Source of the DNA: Shumkonia mesophila
GTDB lineage: Bacteria; Pseudomonadota; Alphaproteobacteria; Rhodospirillales; Shumkoniaceae
NCBI RefSeq assembly: GCF_026163695.1
Contig: NZ_JAOTID010000007.1
Location: 62,001 to 126,000, forward strand
DNA length: 64,000 nt
Direction: 5' to 3'
Both the position numbers and the translations under genes were made by a program. The notes under the pieces were generated by a model that saw nothing but the letters and a program-made list of their open reading frames with translations, was not told the DNA's origin and did no database searches. Below are positions 1 through 9,390 of the stretch, piece after piece. Every line of letters begins with the position of its first letter. The first letter of the stretch is position 1.

Positions 1-1539
1 GAGTATTTCCGCCTCGCCCTCGAGGAGGACCCCGAGAACACCGATCTGATGCTGCGCGCCGCCGTCGTCATGATTTCGGAAGGGGCGTTCGCCGACGCGG
101 TGATCGAGGCCCGCAAGCTGGAGAGCCGGGGAGCGGACAATTCGGTCGTCGAGTATACCTTGGCCGTCGACGACATCGCCGCCGGGCGCTTCGCCGAGGC
201 CGGAGAGCGGCTGGCCGTGCTGCCCGAGAACGGCATCAACCGCTATGTCGGCGCCATGCTGAGGGCGTGGGCCCTGGTCGGGCTTGGCGACGTCGATGGG
301 GCGAGGAGCGCGCTGGCGGAGTTGAAGCGCGGCGAGGGGACGAATGCCCTGTCCGATCTGCACGAGGCGCTGATCCAGGACCTGACCGGCCGCCGGAAGG
401 AGGCCGGGGAGGCGTTCGAGCGGGCGCTGGCGGGCGACGGCGGCCTCGCCTTCCGGGCCGTCGATCTGTACGGCGCCTTTCTGGAGCGCACCGGCGAACC
501 CATGGAGGCGCGCCGGGTCTACCAGGGCTTTCTCGCCGAGCACCCGGAATCCTATCTCCTGCAGCCGGCCATGGCGCGGCTCGAGGCGGGCCGGCCTCCG
601 GCGCCCGACATCGCCTCGGCGGCGGACGGCGCGGCCCAGGCGCTGTTCGACCTGGCCGGCGCCTTTCGTCAGCAGAACGCGCAGGAAATGGCCCTCGTCC
701 TGGGCCGCCTCGCCCTTGCCCTGAAGCCCGATTTCGCGGTTGCGCAGTTCCTGGTCGGCGACATCCTGGAGACCAGCGAACGCCAGGAAAGCGCCAATCA
801 GGTGTACGCGTCGATCAAGGCCGACTCGCCGTTCGCCAGGGCCGCCAACATTCGCATGGCGCTCAACCTCAACGCCATGGACAGGACCGAACAGGCGGTC
901 GCCCTGCTGCGCAAGATGGCCCGCGAGAACCCCAAGGACCCGGAGCCCCTGATCACGCTGGGCAACGTCCTGCGCGGCCACCAGCGTTTCGTCGAGGCGG
1001 TGGAGATCTATGACCAGGCGGTGACCCGCGTCGGTCCCATGAACAAGCAGCACTGGTCGCTTCTCTATTCGCGCGGCATGGCGCTCGAACGGTCCAAGCA
1101 ATGGCCCCGGGCCGAGAAGGACTTTCTGAAGGCGCTGGAGTACGAGCCCGAACAACCCTACGTGCTCAATTATCTCGGCTATTCCTGGGTCGACATGGGC
1201 CTTCACCTCGATCGCGCCATGGAGATGATCAGGAAGGCCGTCCAGTTGCGTCCCAACGACGGCTACATCGTCGACAGCCTGGGCTGGGCCCTTTACCGGC
1301 TGGGCGACATCCCGGGCGCCGTGCGCGAGCTCGAGCGGGCGGTGGAACTGCGCCCCGAGGACCCGGTGATCAACGACCATCTGGGCGACGCCTACTGGAA
1401 GGCGGGGCGGCGCCAGGAAGCCCGCTTCCAGTGGCGCCGGTCGCTGGGCTTCGAGCCCGAGGCCGACCTGATCGCGGCCATCGAGAAAAAACTCAAGACC
1501 GGCGTCGTCGAGGACAAGGCGCCGGGCCGCGACGGGTGA
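1..1539 (+). CDS. Tetratricopeptide-repeat protein (5' truncated)
   Basis: The reading frame is open from the first base, so the gene begins before the window; the first internal ATG is at 49. The visible 512 residues are almost all helical TPR-like repeats, for example the motif [12 protein letters not shown] followed by [12 protein letters not shown] and [12 protein letters not shown], which are classic TPR A-helix patterns spaced about 34 residues apart in the C-terminal third. TPR proteins are protein-interaction scaffolds; the family resembles large alphaproteobacterial TPR proteins of the outer-membrane or periplasm, but the N-terminus needed to see a signal peptide is missing. ispE follows within 8 bases, so the two are probably co-transcribed, an arrangement common in alphaproteobacteria. 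Confidence 0.85.
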   Translation, partial: EYFRLALEEDPENTDLMLRAAVVMISEGAFADAVIEARKLESRGADNSVVEYTLAVDDIAAGRFAEAGERLAVLPENGINRYVGAMLRAWALVGLGDVDGARSALAELKRGEGTNALSDLHEALIQDLTGRRKEAGEAFERALAGDGGLAFRAVDLYGAFLERTGEPMEARRVYQGFLAEHPESYLLQPAMARLEAGRPPAPDIASAADGAAQALFDLAGAFRQQNAQEMALVLGRLALALKPDFAVAQFLVGDILETSERQESANQVYASIKADSPFARAANIRMALNLNAMDRTEQAVALLRKMARENPKDPEPLITLGNVLRGHQRFVEAVEIYDQAVTRVGPMNKQHWSLLYSRGMALERSKQWPRAEKDFLKALEYEPEQPYVLNYLGYSWVDMGLHLDRAMEMIRKAVQLRPNDGYIVDSLGWALYRLGDIPGAVRELERAVELRPEDPVINDHLGDAYWKAGRRQEARFQWRRSLGFEPEADLIAAIEKKLKTGVVEDKAPGRDG

Positions 1540-1547
1540 CGGCGGCG

Positions 1548-2462
1548 ATGGGAACGGCGACGGCCGCGGCGGCGGCAACTGAAATCGTTCGCCTGGCGCC
1601 GGCCAAGGTGAACCTTTACCTGCATGTCGTCGGCCGGCGGGCCGACGGATACCACCTTCTCGACAGCCTCATCGTGTTCGCAGGCGTCGGCGACGACGTG
1701 GCGGTCGCCCCGGCGCGCGATCTGACGCTCGCCGTCGACGGGCCGTTCGGCCCCCTGGTCCCGGCCGGGCCGGAAAACCTGGTGTTGCGCGCGGCGCGCG
1801 CGCTTGCCGAACGGACGGGCGTGAAGGCCGGGGCGCGCATCCGCCTGACCAAGCGCCTGCCGGTCGCCGCCGGCATCGGCGGCGGCTCGGCCGATGCCGC
1901 CGCCGCGCTGAAGGCCCTTTGCGCTTTGTGGCGGGTCGCGCCCGAGCCGGGGGCGATGGCCGATCTGGCCCTCGCCCTGGGGGCCGACGTGCCGGTCTGC
2001 CTGGCTGGCCGGCCGGCCTTCGTCGGCGGCATCGGCGAGGACATCGCGCCGCCGCCGCCGCTGCCGCCGGCGTGGATGGTGCTGGTCAATCCCGGCGTCG
2101 CCGTTTCGACGCCGCAGATCTTCAAGGCGCGCACCGGCGCCTTCTCGGCGCCCAACCGCTTTTCGGCGCCGCCCCAGGATGCCCCGGCCCTGTTCGCGGC
2201 GCTGGCCCTGTGCCGCAACGACCTGACCGCGCCGGCCCTGACCCTGGCCCCGGCGATCGCCGACGTGCTGGCCGCGTTGGCCGCCCGGCCGGGCTGCGCG
2301 CTGTCGCGCATGTCGGGCAGCGGGGCGACCTGTTTCGGCCTGTTCGCCGAGGCCGGGCAGGCCGCCGCCGCCGCGGCCGCCATCGCCGCGGATCATCGGC
2401 AATGGTGGGTCCAGCCGGCCCCCATGCTGACCGCCGCCGCCCAGGCGGCGTTGCCCGCCTGA
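1548..2462 (+). CDS. ispE: 4-diphosphocytidyl-2-C-methyl-D-erythritol kinase
   Basis: GHMP-family kinase that phosphorylates CDP-methylerythritol with ATP in the MEP isoprenoid pathway. Seen: the N-terminal [20 protein letters not shown] block and the glycine-rich GHMP ATP loop [18 protein letters not shown] near residue 105, and a C-terminal [12 protein letters not shown] motif. Length 304 residues is normal for IspE. I chose ATG 1548; a GTG at 1536 overlaps the stop of the upstream TPR gene (GTGA) and is an equally possible, translationally coupled start. The low-complexity Ala/Thr run right after the ATG is unconserved and makes the exact start uncertain. Confidence 0.95.
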   Translation: MGTATAAAAATEIVRLAPAKVNLYLHVVGRRADGYHLLDSLIVFAGVGDDVAVAPARDLTLAVDGPFGPLVPAGPENLVLRAARALAERTGVKAGARIRLTKRLPVAAGIGGGSADAAAALKALCALWRVAPEPGAMADLALALGADVPVCLAGRPAFVGGIGEDIAPPPPLPPAWMVLVNPGVAVSTPQIFKARTGAFSAPNRFSAPPQDAPALFAALALCRNDLTAPALTLAPAIADVLAALAARPGCALSRMSGSGATCFGLFAEAGQAAAAAAAIAADHRQWWVQPAPMLTAAAQAALPA

Positions 2463-2521
2463 TCCTTCTCGTGCCTTGCGGGGGGCCGGTTTTCCGCGTA
2501 GATTTCGCCCGCCGATTGCCT

Positions 2522-2595
2522 TGGGGCGTAGCCAAGCGGTAAGGCAGCGGGTTTTGGTCCCGCGATCCCAGGTTCGAATCCTGGCGCCCCAGCCA
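2522..2595 (+). tRNA. tRNA-Gln (anticodon TTG)
   Basis: Complete cloverleaf: acceptor stem TGGGGCG pairs with CGCCCCA, the D-loop contains AGCGGTAAGGC, the anticodon loop reads TTTTGGT with anticodon TTG, the T-arm contains GGTTCGAATCC, and an encoded GCCA 3' end is present. Confidence 0.97.
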
Positions 2596-2678
2596 CACTC
2601 CCCGTGGAATCAGGCCCGTCCCGGGCGAATGGCAGCGGTATCGTCGATGTGTTCGTCATTCGAAGATCCCCCCTCGCC

Positions 2679-2936
2679 TCACCTGTTGTTCGGCTGCGGA
2701 CGCACAAAGGCACGTCCCTTTCGCGAGATGCGATAAGGATCGCCATTGCGCGATTCGACCAGGCGCTTGCGTCGAAGTTTTGCGAAGACCGCCAGCGTGC
2801 AGTCGCCCAACACGTATCCATCGCGTGTGAAGCAGTCGACGTGGGAAATCCGTGACCTGTGGTCGCGTTTGTGGCGGATATAGCCGCCCTGAGCCAGCAC
2901 GTGCAAAACGCGCTGCTCGTCTCTCGAGAGATTCAT
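2679..2936 (-). CDS. yjhX: YjhX family toxin (UPF0386)
   Basis: An 85-residue protein starting MNLSRDEQRVLHVLAQGGYI, with later FTRDGYVLGDCTLAVFAKL and PYRISRKGRAFVRPQ blocks, matching the YjhX/UPF0386 family over its whole length. In E. coli, YjhX is reported as the toxin of a pair with the acetyltransferase YjhQ. No YjhQ-like gene or other antitoxin is adjacent here; the gene stands alone between tRNA-Gln and a hemerythrin gene. An upstream in-frame ATG at 2963 would add nine residues, but the family begins at MNLS. Function here is inferred from the family only. Confidence 0.8.
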   Translation of the reverse strand: MNLSRDEQRVLHVLAQGGYIRHKRDHRSRISHVDCFTRDGYVLGDCTLAVFAKLRRKRLVESRNGDPYRISRKGRAFVRPQPNNR

Positions 2937-3171
2937 GTCGGAAACCTGTGCGTAGACCCACAACGAACACTTCCCGGAAGGTGCGCCTCATCGGCGATTC
3001 CGGGTCAGTGCCTTTGATTGTCCCGCGATTGCGAGACCTCAGCGGGTCCGCACAGTCTCCGACATGCACGCTCACAAAAAAACATCGGCAGGCGAAGGCC
3101 TGCCACACGGCGCGAAGTTAAGACGCGCCGGCCGATCGCGTCAAGATCGCTTTCCCCGTGGATACGGCGGT

Positions 3172-3612
3172 TCACGCACGCTTGGCGGAGCCTCCCTCAC
3201 GACGCGGCGGCGAAGATCGATCCTCGAAAGCCTGCCGGTCGTGCTCGAAGATATGGGGCAGCAGCCGCGTTTCCAGCCACGCCTCGAGCGCGCGCGGCAC
3301 CTCGTTGACGAAGCCGAAGTTCGACATCCACAGCGAGCGGATGGCTTTCAGTTCGGCCCGCATCTGGGCATGCTGGGTCCGCTGGTCGTCGAGCCGGCGC
3401 GAGCCGATCTTGCGGAAAAGCCGCTCCTCGTCGCGGAAGTGCTCGTGCGTATAGCGTTCCAGCATTTCGAACGAGGACTTGAGGACGGTCTTCTCGTGGC
3501 CGCGCCGGGCGGCGTCGAGGAAGCGGTTGGCGAATTCGATCAGTTGCTGGTGCTGGCTGTCCACCACCGCGTCGCCGGTGGCCAGATCCGCCTTCCATTC
3601 GAAGCGCGCCAT
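3172..3612 (-). CDS. Bacteriohemerythrin
   Basis: A 146-residue single-domain hemerythrin, a four-helix bundle with a non-haem di-iron site that binds O2 or NO. Metal ligands are visible in order: H21 in DSQHQQL, H58 and E62 in THEHFRDEE, H81 in QHAQM, and H120 and D125 in LLPHIFEHD. H77-equivalent spacing is slightly different from classical hemerythrins, so one ligand should be confirmed structurally. It is monocistronic and convergent with nothing obvious. Such proteins in microaerophilic alphaproteobacteria store or deliver oxygen, or sense it; no signalling domain is fused here. Confidence 0.88.
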   Translation of the reverse strand: MARFEWKADLATGDAVVDSQHQQLIEFANRFLDAARRGHEKTVLKSSFEMLERYTHEHFRDEERLFRKIGSRRLDDQRTQHAQMRAELKAIRSLWMSNFGFVNEVPRALEAWLETRLLPHIFEHDRQAFEDRSSPPRREGGSAKRA

Positions 3613-3654
3613 GCCGCCCTCCTCCGTTGCGTGGGAGAGGGGGTAATTCTACTC

Positions 3655-4926
3655 CTATTCGATCAGAATGGCGCGGTAATCGTTGACGTTGGTCAGCGTC
3701 GGCCCGGTGACCAGCAGATCGTCGAGCCCCTGGAAGAAGGTGTAGGCGTCGTTGTTTTCCAGATAGGCCAGCGCCTTCATGCCGGCCTCGCGGCCGCGTG
3801 CCAGGGAGTCCGGGCCGAGGACGGCACCGGCGTTGTCTTCCGAGCCGTCGATGCCGTCGGTGTCGGCGGCCAGCGCGTGGATGCCCGTCGCCCCGTCGAG
3901 GTCGATGGCCAGCGACAGCAGGAACTCGACATTGCGCCCGCCGCGGCCCTTGCCGCGCACGGTGACGGTGGTTTCGCCGCCCGACAGAATGGCCACCGGA
4001 CAGGGCCACGGGTGGCCGTGCGCCTGCACCTGACGGGCGATGCCGCCCATCACCTTGGCGACCTCGCGCGATTCGCCGGTGATGCTGTCGCCCAGGATGG
4101 CGGTGATGATGCCCTGGCTTTGGAAGAAGGCCTCGGCGGCGCGCAGCACGTTCTGGCTGGTGGCGATGACCTTGTTCTCGACGCGGGCGAACAGGGGATC
4201 GCCCGGCTTCGGGGTTTCGCCGATCTTGCCGGCCTGGCCGGCCTTAAGGTGGTCCATGACCGCCTTCGGGGCCTCCACCTCGTAGCGGGCGATGATCGAA
4301 AGGGCATCCTCATAGGTCGAGGGGTCGGGCGCGCAGGGGCCCGACCCGATGTGGGTGGGGTCGTCGCCGGTCACGTCGGAAATGATCAGCGCCACCACCG
4401 GGGCCTTGCAGGCGGCGGCCAGCCGGCCGCCCTGGCTGGCCGACAGGTGTTTGCGCACGACGTTCATTTCCTGGATGGCGGCGCCCGAGCGCAGCAGCGA
4501 CTTGTTCACCGTCTTCATGTCGTCGGCGGTCAATCCCGGGGCCGGCAGCGTCATCAGGGCCGAGCCGCCGCCGCTCATCAGGCACAGCAGCAGGTCGTCG
4601 GGGCCCAGCGTCTTGACCTCGTCCAGGATCTGGCGGGCGGCCTTGCCGCCGGCCTCGTCGGGCACCGGATGGCCGGCCTCGATGACGGTGATGCGCCGGG
4701 TGTCGACCTTGTGCTGGTAGCGGGTGATGACGAGACCCGACAGCGGTGCCTCGGCCGGCCAGTTGTCCTCCACCGCGCGGGCCATCGAGCCGCCGGCCTT
4801 GCCGGCGCCGACCACCAGCGTGCGCCCCTTCGGCGGCTTGGGCAGGTGCGGGGGAACGACCTTGGCCGAGTCGCAGGCGGCCAGGGCGGCGTGGAAGGAT
4901 TGGACGAGCAGATCGCGCGAATTCAT
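3655..4926 (-). CDS. Glycerate 2-kinase (type-2 / MOFRL family)
   Basis: A 423-residue protein of the DUF4147-MOFRL family, which phosphorylates D-glycerate to 2-phosphoglycerate; older annotations call it TtuD or hydroxypyruvate reductase. Seen: N-terminal VVGAGKAGGSMARAVE, the LLCLMSGGGSALMTLP loop, the ISDVTGDDPTHIGSGPC motif in the middle, and the C-terminal MOFRL segment with LSGGETTVTVRGKGRGGRN and ALAADTDGIDG. Length is typical. It lies alone, divergent from the MFS gene downstream of it, and gives no operon context beyond a role in glycerate/tartrate or glyoxylate metabolism. Confidence 0.93.
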   Translation of the reverse strand: MNSRDLLVQSFHAALAACDSAKVVPPHLPKPPKGRTLVVGAGKAGGSMARAVEDNWPAEAPLSGLVITRYQHKVDTRRITVIEAGHPVPDEAGGKAARQILDEVKTLGPDDLLLCLMSGGGSALMTLPAPGLTADDMKTVNKSLLRSGAAIQEMNVVRKHLSASQGGRLAAACKAPVVALIISDVTGDDPTHIGSGPCAPDPSTYEDALSIIARYEVEAPKAVMDHLKAGQAGKIGETPKPGDPLFARVENKVIATSQNVLRAAEAFFQSQGIITAILGDSITGESREVAKVMGGIARQVQAHGHPWPCPVAILSGGETTVTVRGKGRGGRNVEFLLSLAIDLDGATGIHALAADTDGIDGSEDNAGAVLGPDSLARGREAGMKALAYLENNDAYTFFQGLDDLLVTGPTLTNVNDYRAILIE

Positions 4927-5082
4927 CGGGCCCCCCAGGGAACGAGTGTTTGGTTTGGTTCAATGCCGTGCGGAGAATACTTTGCGCAATCGGGCCGCGC
5001 AACGCCGCCGCCGGTCCGGGCGCCGTCGGCGGCGGCCGGGATGGCATTGACAAACGCCTGCCGGCCGCCGTTCCTTAAGGTC

Positions 5083-6393
5083 ATGCGCAAGACCCTCATC
5101 GCCATCGCGGCGCTGCTTCTGGGAAGCGCCATCCTCAATCTCGGCAGCGGCCTGCTGGGCACCGCGCTGGCGCTGCGCATGGCGGTCGCCGAATTCCCGG
5201 TGATCGTCGCCGGGGCCATCACGTCGGGCTATTACGTGGGGTATTGGCTGGGGGTGTTCTGGGCTTTCCGCCTGCTGACCGGGGTCGGCCACATCCGCGC
5301 CTTTGCGGCGCTGGCCTCGATCTTCTCGGCAACCACCCTGATGCTTCCTTTCTTCGTGGCGCCGGAACCCTGGGGAGCGGTGCGGTTCGTCCATGGATTC
5401 TGCATCGCCGGCCTGGCGGTGTGTTCGGAAAGCTGGCTCAACGAGCGCGCCGTCAACGAAAACCGGGGCCGCGTCTTTTCGCTCTACATGATCGTCATCT
5501 ACATCGCGCAGGTCGGCGGCCAACTGATGCTCCTCATTCCCGACGCCAGCGGATATGGCCTGTTCGCCATCTCGGCCGCCCTGCTGTCGCTGGCCCTGGT
5601 GCCGGTGGCCGGTACCCGGACGGTGGCTCCCGCGCTTCGGCCGCCGTCCCGCTTAGGCTTGCGCGACCTGTGGAAGGTCTCGCCGGTCGGCTTCGCCGGC
5701 ACGTTCTCCTCGGGCCTCATCCTGGGGGCGTTCTATGGCCTGATGCCCTATTTCGCCGAGCAGGCCGGCCTCGGCATCGGCGGCACGTCGCGCCTGATGG
5801 CGGCCGCCATTATCGGCGGCCTGCTGTTCCAATGGCCGCTCGGGCGCCTGTCGGACCGCACGGACCGCCGCTACGTGTTGTTGGGCGTGCTGCTGGTCAC
5901 CTTCGTGATCGGCATGGTGGCGGCCGCCGCCCTGCTGATCCCCGGCCTGGCCGCCCACGTGCCGATCATGCTGCTGGTCCTGGCCCCGGTGCTGGGGGCG
6001 GCGATCTTCACCATCTATCCGCTGGGGGCGGCGCATACCAACGACTCGGTCGATCCCGTCCATGTCGTCTCGGCCAGCGCCGGCCTTATCCTCGCCTACG
6101 GCACCGGGGCGATCGTCGGGCCGGCGGCGGCGGCCTTGATGATGATGGCGATGGGGCCGGCCGGCCTGTTCGCGTTTTTCGCTTTGGCGGGGCTGCTGGT
6201 GGCCGCCTTCACGTTGTGGCGCATCGGCCAGCGCGCGGCGCCGCCCCTCGAGGATCGCGCGCCGTTCCATGTCGTCGCCCGGACGGCGCCGCCGACCGCC
6301 GGCGTGGTGCCGCTGGCCGAACCGGCGCCAAGCGCCACGGCGCCGGATACGGGTGCGGATGCGCCGGCGGAGGCGGCGGACAAGCCGATCTGA
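5083..6393 (+). CDS. MFS transporter, YcaD-like
   Basis: A 436-residue, 12-helix major facilitator protein. The segment SESWLNERAVNENRGRVFS after helix 4 and the GRLSDRTDRRYVLLG loop between the two halves are typical of YcaD-type transporters. The C-terminal ~50 residues are Pro/Ala rich and unconserved. ATG 5083 opens directly into the first hydrophobic helix (MRKTLIAIAALLLG); an in-frame ATG at 5041 adds 14 residues and cannot be excluded. Substrate is not predictable. The tRNA-Gly gene on the other strand begins eight bases after its stop. Confidence 0.88.
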   Translation: MRKTLIAIAALLLGSAILNLGSGLLGTALALRMAVAEFPVIVAGAITSGYYVGYWLGVFWAFRLLTGVGHIRAFAALASIFSATTLMLPFFVAPEPWGAVRFVHGFCIAGLAVCSESWLNERAVNENRGRVFSLYMIVIYIAQVGGQLMLLIPDASGYGLFAISAALLSLALVPVAGTRTVAPALRPPSRLGLRDLWKVSPVGFAGTFSSGLILGAFYGLMPYFAEQAGLGIGGTSRLMAAAIIGGLLFQWPLGRLSDRTDRRYVLLGVLLVTFVIGMVAAAALLIPGLAAHVPIMLLVLAPVLGAAIFTIYPLGAAHTNDSVDPVHVVSASAGLILAYGTGAIVGPAAAALMMMAMGPAGLFAFFALAGLLVAAFTLWRIGQRAAPPLEDRAPFHVVARTAPPTAGVVPLAEPAPSATAPDTGADAPAEAADKPI

Positions 6394-6400
6394 GGGGAAT

Positions 6401-6474
6401 TGGAGCGGGTGAGGGGAATCGAACCCCCGTATTCAGCTTGGGAAGCTGATGTTCTACCATTGAACTACACCCGC
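6401..6474 (-). tRNA. tRNA-Gly (anticodon CCC)
   Basis: On the minus strand the acceptor stem GCGGGTG pairs with CACCCGC, followed by T and an encoded CCA. The anticodon loop is TTCCCAA between the stems TCAGC and GCTGA, giving CCC. The T-loop GTTCGATTC is intact. Confidence 0.95.
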
Positions 6475-6650
6475 ACGCGCGGTACCGCCAACGTATACGG
6501 AAATCGGCCGGGAGGTGCAAGCCCTTGGGACGGAACGGCCGGCCCGGGACGGATGGGGCCGCACACGGAAAGTTTATTGGCGCGCCGAAAGACCAAGCTC
6601 ACATAACAGCCGACGGCATTTGTGCATTCGTGGAAGGAGCGGGTTCGATC

Positions 6651-7607
6651 ATGGAAGGCAGTCTGGCGCACCAGCCGGTTCTCGATCCCCGCAAGTTCCG
6701 CGACCCCGACGTCACCGCCGATGGCGAGGAACGCGCAGTGGTGGCGCTGACCCGGCTGGAAACGCTGTGGTTCAATACCGGCAGCCTGTGCAACATCGCC
6801 TGCGCCAACTGCTATATGGATTCCAACCCGCGTAACGACCGTCTGGCCTATATCGCCCGGGCCGAGGTCGCGGGCTTCCTTGACGAAATCGCCGGGAACG
6901 CCCTGCCGGTCAAGGAAATCGCCTTCACCGGCGGCGAGCCCTTCATGAATCCCGACCTTCCCGAGATCCTGGGGGACTGCATGGCCCGGGGCTTTCGCAC
7001 CCTGGTCCTGACCAACGCCATGAAGCCCCTGCACCACAAGCGGCCGGCCCTGCTGGCCCTCCACCGGCGTTTCGGGCACGCGCTGACGCTGCGCGTCTCG
7101 ATGGATCACTTCACGCCCGAACGGCACGAGGCGATCCGCGGCGCCGGCACCTGGGCGCCCATGCTGGAAGGCCTGAAGTGGCTGGCCGAACACGACTTCA
7201 AGGTGGCCGTCGCCGGCCGCACCTGTTGGCACGAAAACGAGGCCGACTCCAGACGGGGATACGCCGGGGTGTTCACCGGCGAGGGCATCGCCGTCGATGC
7301 CCGGGACGCCGCCCAGCTGGTGCTGTTCCCCGAGATGGACGACGGGCTCGACGTCCCCGAGATCACGGTGCGCTGCTGGGACATCCTGGGCGTCGCCCCC
7401 GAAATGATGATGTGCGCGACCTCGCGCATGGTCGTCAAGCGCAAGGGGGCGGCCCGTCCCGCCGTCGTCCCCTGCACGCTGCTTCCCTACGATCCGGCCT
7501 TCGAGCTGGGGCCGGACCTGACCAGCGCCGGCAAGGTGGTGAAGCTCAATCATCCGCACTGCGCGCGGTTCTGCGTGCTGGGCGGCGCCTCCTGCAGCCC
7601 CTCCTAG
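6651..7607 (+). CDS. Radical SAM protein, function unknown
   Basis: A 318-residue radical SAM enzyme. The [4Fe-4S] cysteines are C47, C51 and C54 in CNIACANC, followed by the SAM-binding FTGGEPFMNPD segment. The C-terminus has extra cysteines (HPHCARFCVLGGASC) that could bind an auxiliary cluster. I chose ATG 6651 because GGAAGGAG lies about 11 bases upstream; longer in-frame starts back to 6525 run through the tRNA-proximal region. No precursor peptide or partner enzyme is adjacent, so the substrate is unknown. Confidence 0.85.
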   Translation: MEGSLAHQPVLDPRKFRDPDVTADGEERAVVALTRLETLWFNTGSLCNIACANCYMDSNPRNDRLAYIARAEVAGFLDEIAGNALPVKEIAFTGGEPFMNPDLPEILGDCMARGFRTLVLTNAMKPLHHKRPALLALHRRFGHALTLRVSMDHFTPERHEAIRGAGTWAPMLEGLKWLAEHDFKVAVAGRTCWHENEADSRRGYAGVFTGEGIAVDARDAAQLVLFPEMDDGLDVPEITVRCWDILGVAPEMMMCATSRMVVKRKGAARPAVVPCTLLPYDPAFELGPDLTSAGKVVKLNHPHCARFCVLGGASCSPS

Positions 7608-7800
7608 ACCGCCGGTTTGGGCACCCGGGCTTCCCGGGGCCGCCTCGAAAGCACCTCCAAAACGCCCTTTTCCCGCCGCAAAGCGGCACGGTACGGCCAC
7701 AGTCGGAACCTATCGTGCAGGTCTCGGTTGTAGCGGTTCCGGCGTTCCCGCACATCCGCTGGTTTTGACGCCGGGGGAATGGGCGAAAGGATGACCTATC

Positions 7801-8694
7801 ATGCGCAAGCCGCTTCACGGACCGTTTCTGATCACTGCCGCCCTCGGCCTTCTGGTCGGGTGCGATGCCACCTTCGACTATGACACGCTGAGAACCAGCG
7901 CCGTCTCCGGCGACGGGTTCGCCCCGGCGCTCAGTCGCGAGTACAAAAGCTTCGCGCTGTTCGAAACCGACGAGATGATGGACTGGCCGGATGCCGCCCA
8001 CTTTGGCGAAAAGACGCTGCTGGCGGCGAAGGGCACCGTGCCGCCGCCGGAAAAGCTGGAAGATTGGCGACTGCCGGCCGAACACGTCGGCGAGCTTTCC
8101 ACCGCCCGCTCGCGGCTGACCCAGGCCTTGGACAAGGGGGCCGGCCAGCGCTGGCCCAACGACGCGGCGGTGGCCCAGGTCAGCTTCGACTGCTGGGTCG
8201 AGCAACAGGAAGAGAACTGGCAGACCAATCACATCGCCCTTTGTCGCGACAAGTTTTACGGGGCGATGAAGAACCTCGACCAGCGGCTGGCCGCCGCCGA
8301 CGCTTCGAGCGGCCTCGAGCCCGCCATGGCGACCTCGGGCGAAGATCCGACGCGCAACTTCGTCGTCCCCTTCGAATTCGACAGCGCGGAGCTGAACGGC
8401 GGCGCCGAGGCGACGGTCGAGGCCGTGGCCCGGATGGCCAAGACCGGCGGGGACGTGTGGGTGACGGTCGGCGGCCACGCCGATCGCGCCGGGGCCGATC
8501 CCTATAACCAGCGGCTGTCGCTGCGTCGCGCCGAGGCACTGACCCAATCCCTGATCGCGAAGGGCGTCCCGGCCGAGCGGATCAGGGTCGGCGCCTTTGG
8601 CGAAAACCGGCCGGCGGTGCCGACCGGGGACGGCGTGCCCGATATGCGCAACCGGCGGGTCGAGGTAACCGTCGAGCTCGCTTCCACCCGCTGA
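7801..8694 (+). CDS. OmpA-family lipoprotein
   Basis: A 297-residue outer-membrane lipoprotein. The N-terminus is a lipoprotein signal with lipobox LLVGC (lipidated Cys21). Residues about 180-297 form an OmpA/Pal-like peptidoglycan-binding domain: FEFDSAELN, GGHADRAGADPYNQRLSLRRA and the terminal NRRVEVTVEL. The N-terminal 160 residues are not recognised. Pal-like proteins tether the outer membrane to peptidoglycan. A strong intrinsic terminator lies directly downstream, so this is a single-gene unit. Confidence 0.9.
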   Translation: MRKPLHGPFLITAALGLLVGCDATFDYDTLRTSAVSGDGFAPALSREYKSFALFETDEMMDWPDAAHFGEKTLLAAKGTVPPPEKLEDWRLPAEHVGELSTARSRLTQALDKGAGQRWPNDAAVAQVSFDCWVEQQEENWQTNHIALCRDKFYGAMKNLDQRLAAADASSGLEPAMATSGEDPTRNFVVPFEFDSAELNGGAEATVEAVARMAKTGGDVWVTVGGHADRAGADPYNQRLSLRRAEALTQSLIAKGVPAERIRVGAFGENRPAVPTGDGVPDMRNRRVEVTVELASTR

Positions 8695-8733
8695 GTGTGC
8701 CGCGATTTCTCCTCCGACCTCCTCCCTGACCTC

Positions 8734-8773
8734 GAGCGAAGGCGGTATCGCAAACCCGCCTTCGCTCTTCTTT
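8734..8773 (+). terminator. Intrinsic terminator after the OmpA-like gene
   Basis: A 12-base arm GAGCGAAGGCGG pairs with CCGCCTTCGCTC across a 10-base loop and is followed at once by TTCTTTTTT, a canonical rho-independent terminator for rightward transcription. Confidence 0.85.
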
Positions 8774-8879
8774 TTTCGCTCCCGGCCCCGTCGCCGGCTG
8801 CCGGCTGGAAACGGCCGGCCGAGCGCCCACATATAGGACACTATCGCCGGCCCATGGCCGGAGGATTCCGGAGTCAGAC

Positions 8880-9272
8880 ATGTACGAACGCATCACCCGC
8901 GACATCACGATCACCGTCGAGCCGACTTTCCTGGAAGAGCACTCGCAGCCCGAGAAGGGGCATTTCGCGTGGGCCTACCGCATCCGCATCGAGAACCGGG
9001 GCAAGGAAACGGTGCAGCTTCTGACCCGCCATTGGCGGATCACCGATGCCAAGGGCGAGATCCACGAGGTCGAGGGCGATGGCGTCGTTGGCGAGCAGCC
9101 GGTGCTCGATCCCGGCGCCAGCTTCGAATACACGTCGGGGGCGCCGTTGCCGACGCCATCGGGGTTCATGGTCGGCTCTTACGGCATGGAAACGGAGGCG
9201 GGAGAGCCTTTCCGGGTTGAAATTCCGGCCTTCTCGTTGGACAGTCCCTACCAGAACGTCGTGATCAACTGA
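8880..9272 (+). CDS. apaG: ApaG protein (Co2+/Mg2+ efflux-associated)
   Basis: A 130-residue single-domain ApaG protein with a fibronectin-III-like fold. Family hallmarks seen are the start [15 protein letters not shown], the [10 protein letters not shown] strand, [23 protein letters not shown], and [14 protein letters not shown]. Length is typical (125-130). The biochemical role is poorly defined; mutants in enterobacteria affect cobalt resistance and magnesium efflux. folE follows 118 bases later on the same strand, which may form a loose unit. Confidence 0.95.
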   Translation: MYERITRDITITVEPTFLEEHSQPEKGHFAWAYRIRIENRGKETVQLLTRHWRITDAKGEIHEVEGDGVVGEQPVLDPGASFEYTSGAPLPTPSGFMVGSYGMETEAGEPFRVEIPAFSLDSPYQNVVIN

Positions 9273-9390
9273 CCCCGGCGCCGGCCGGCGGCGACCGTGG
9301 GCGGCGTTGTTCCGGCAAGCGCGTTGCCGGGGGACGCAGTTTTCCCTGTTTGCGGGGCGCCGAGCCTGGCGACGCCCGGAGAGCAAGACC

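Noticed and set aside
3064-5082. Long in-frame N-terminal extension of the MFS transporter gene
   Set aside because: It runs antisense through the hemerythrin and glycerate kinase genes; the transporter proper begins at the hydrophobic segment after ATG 5083.
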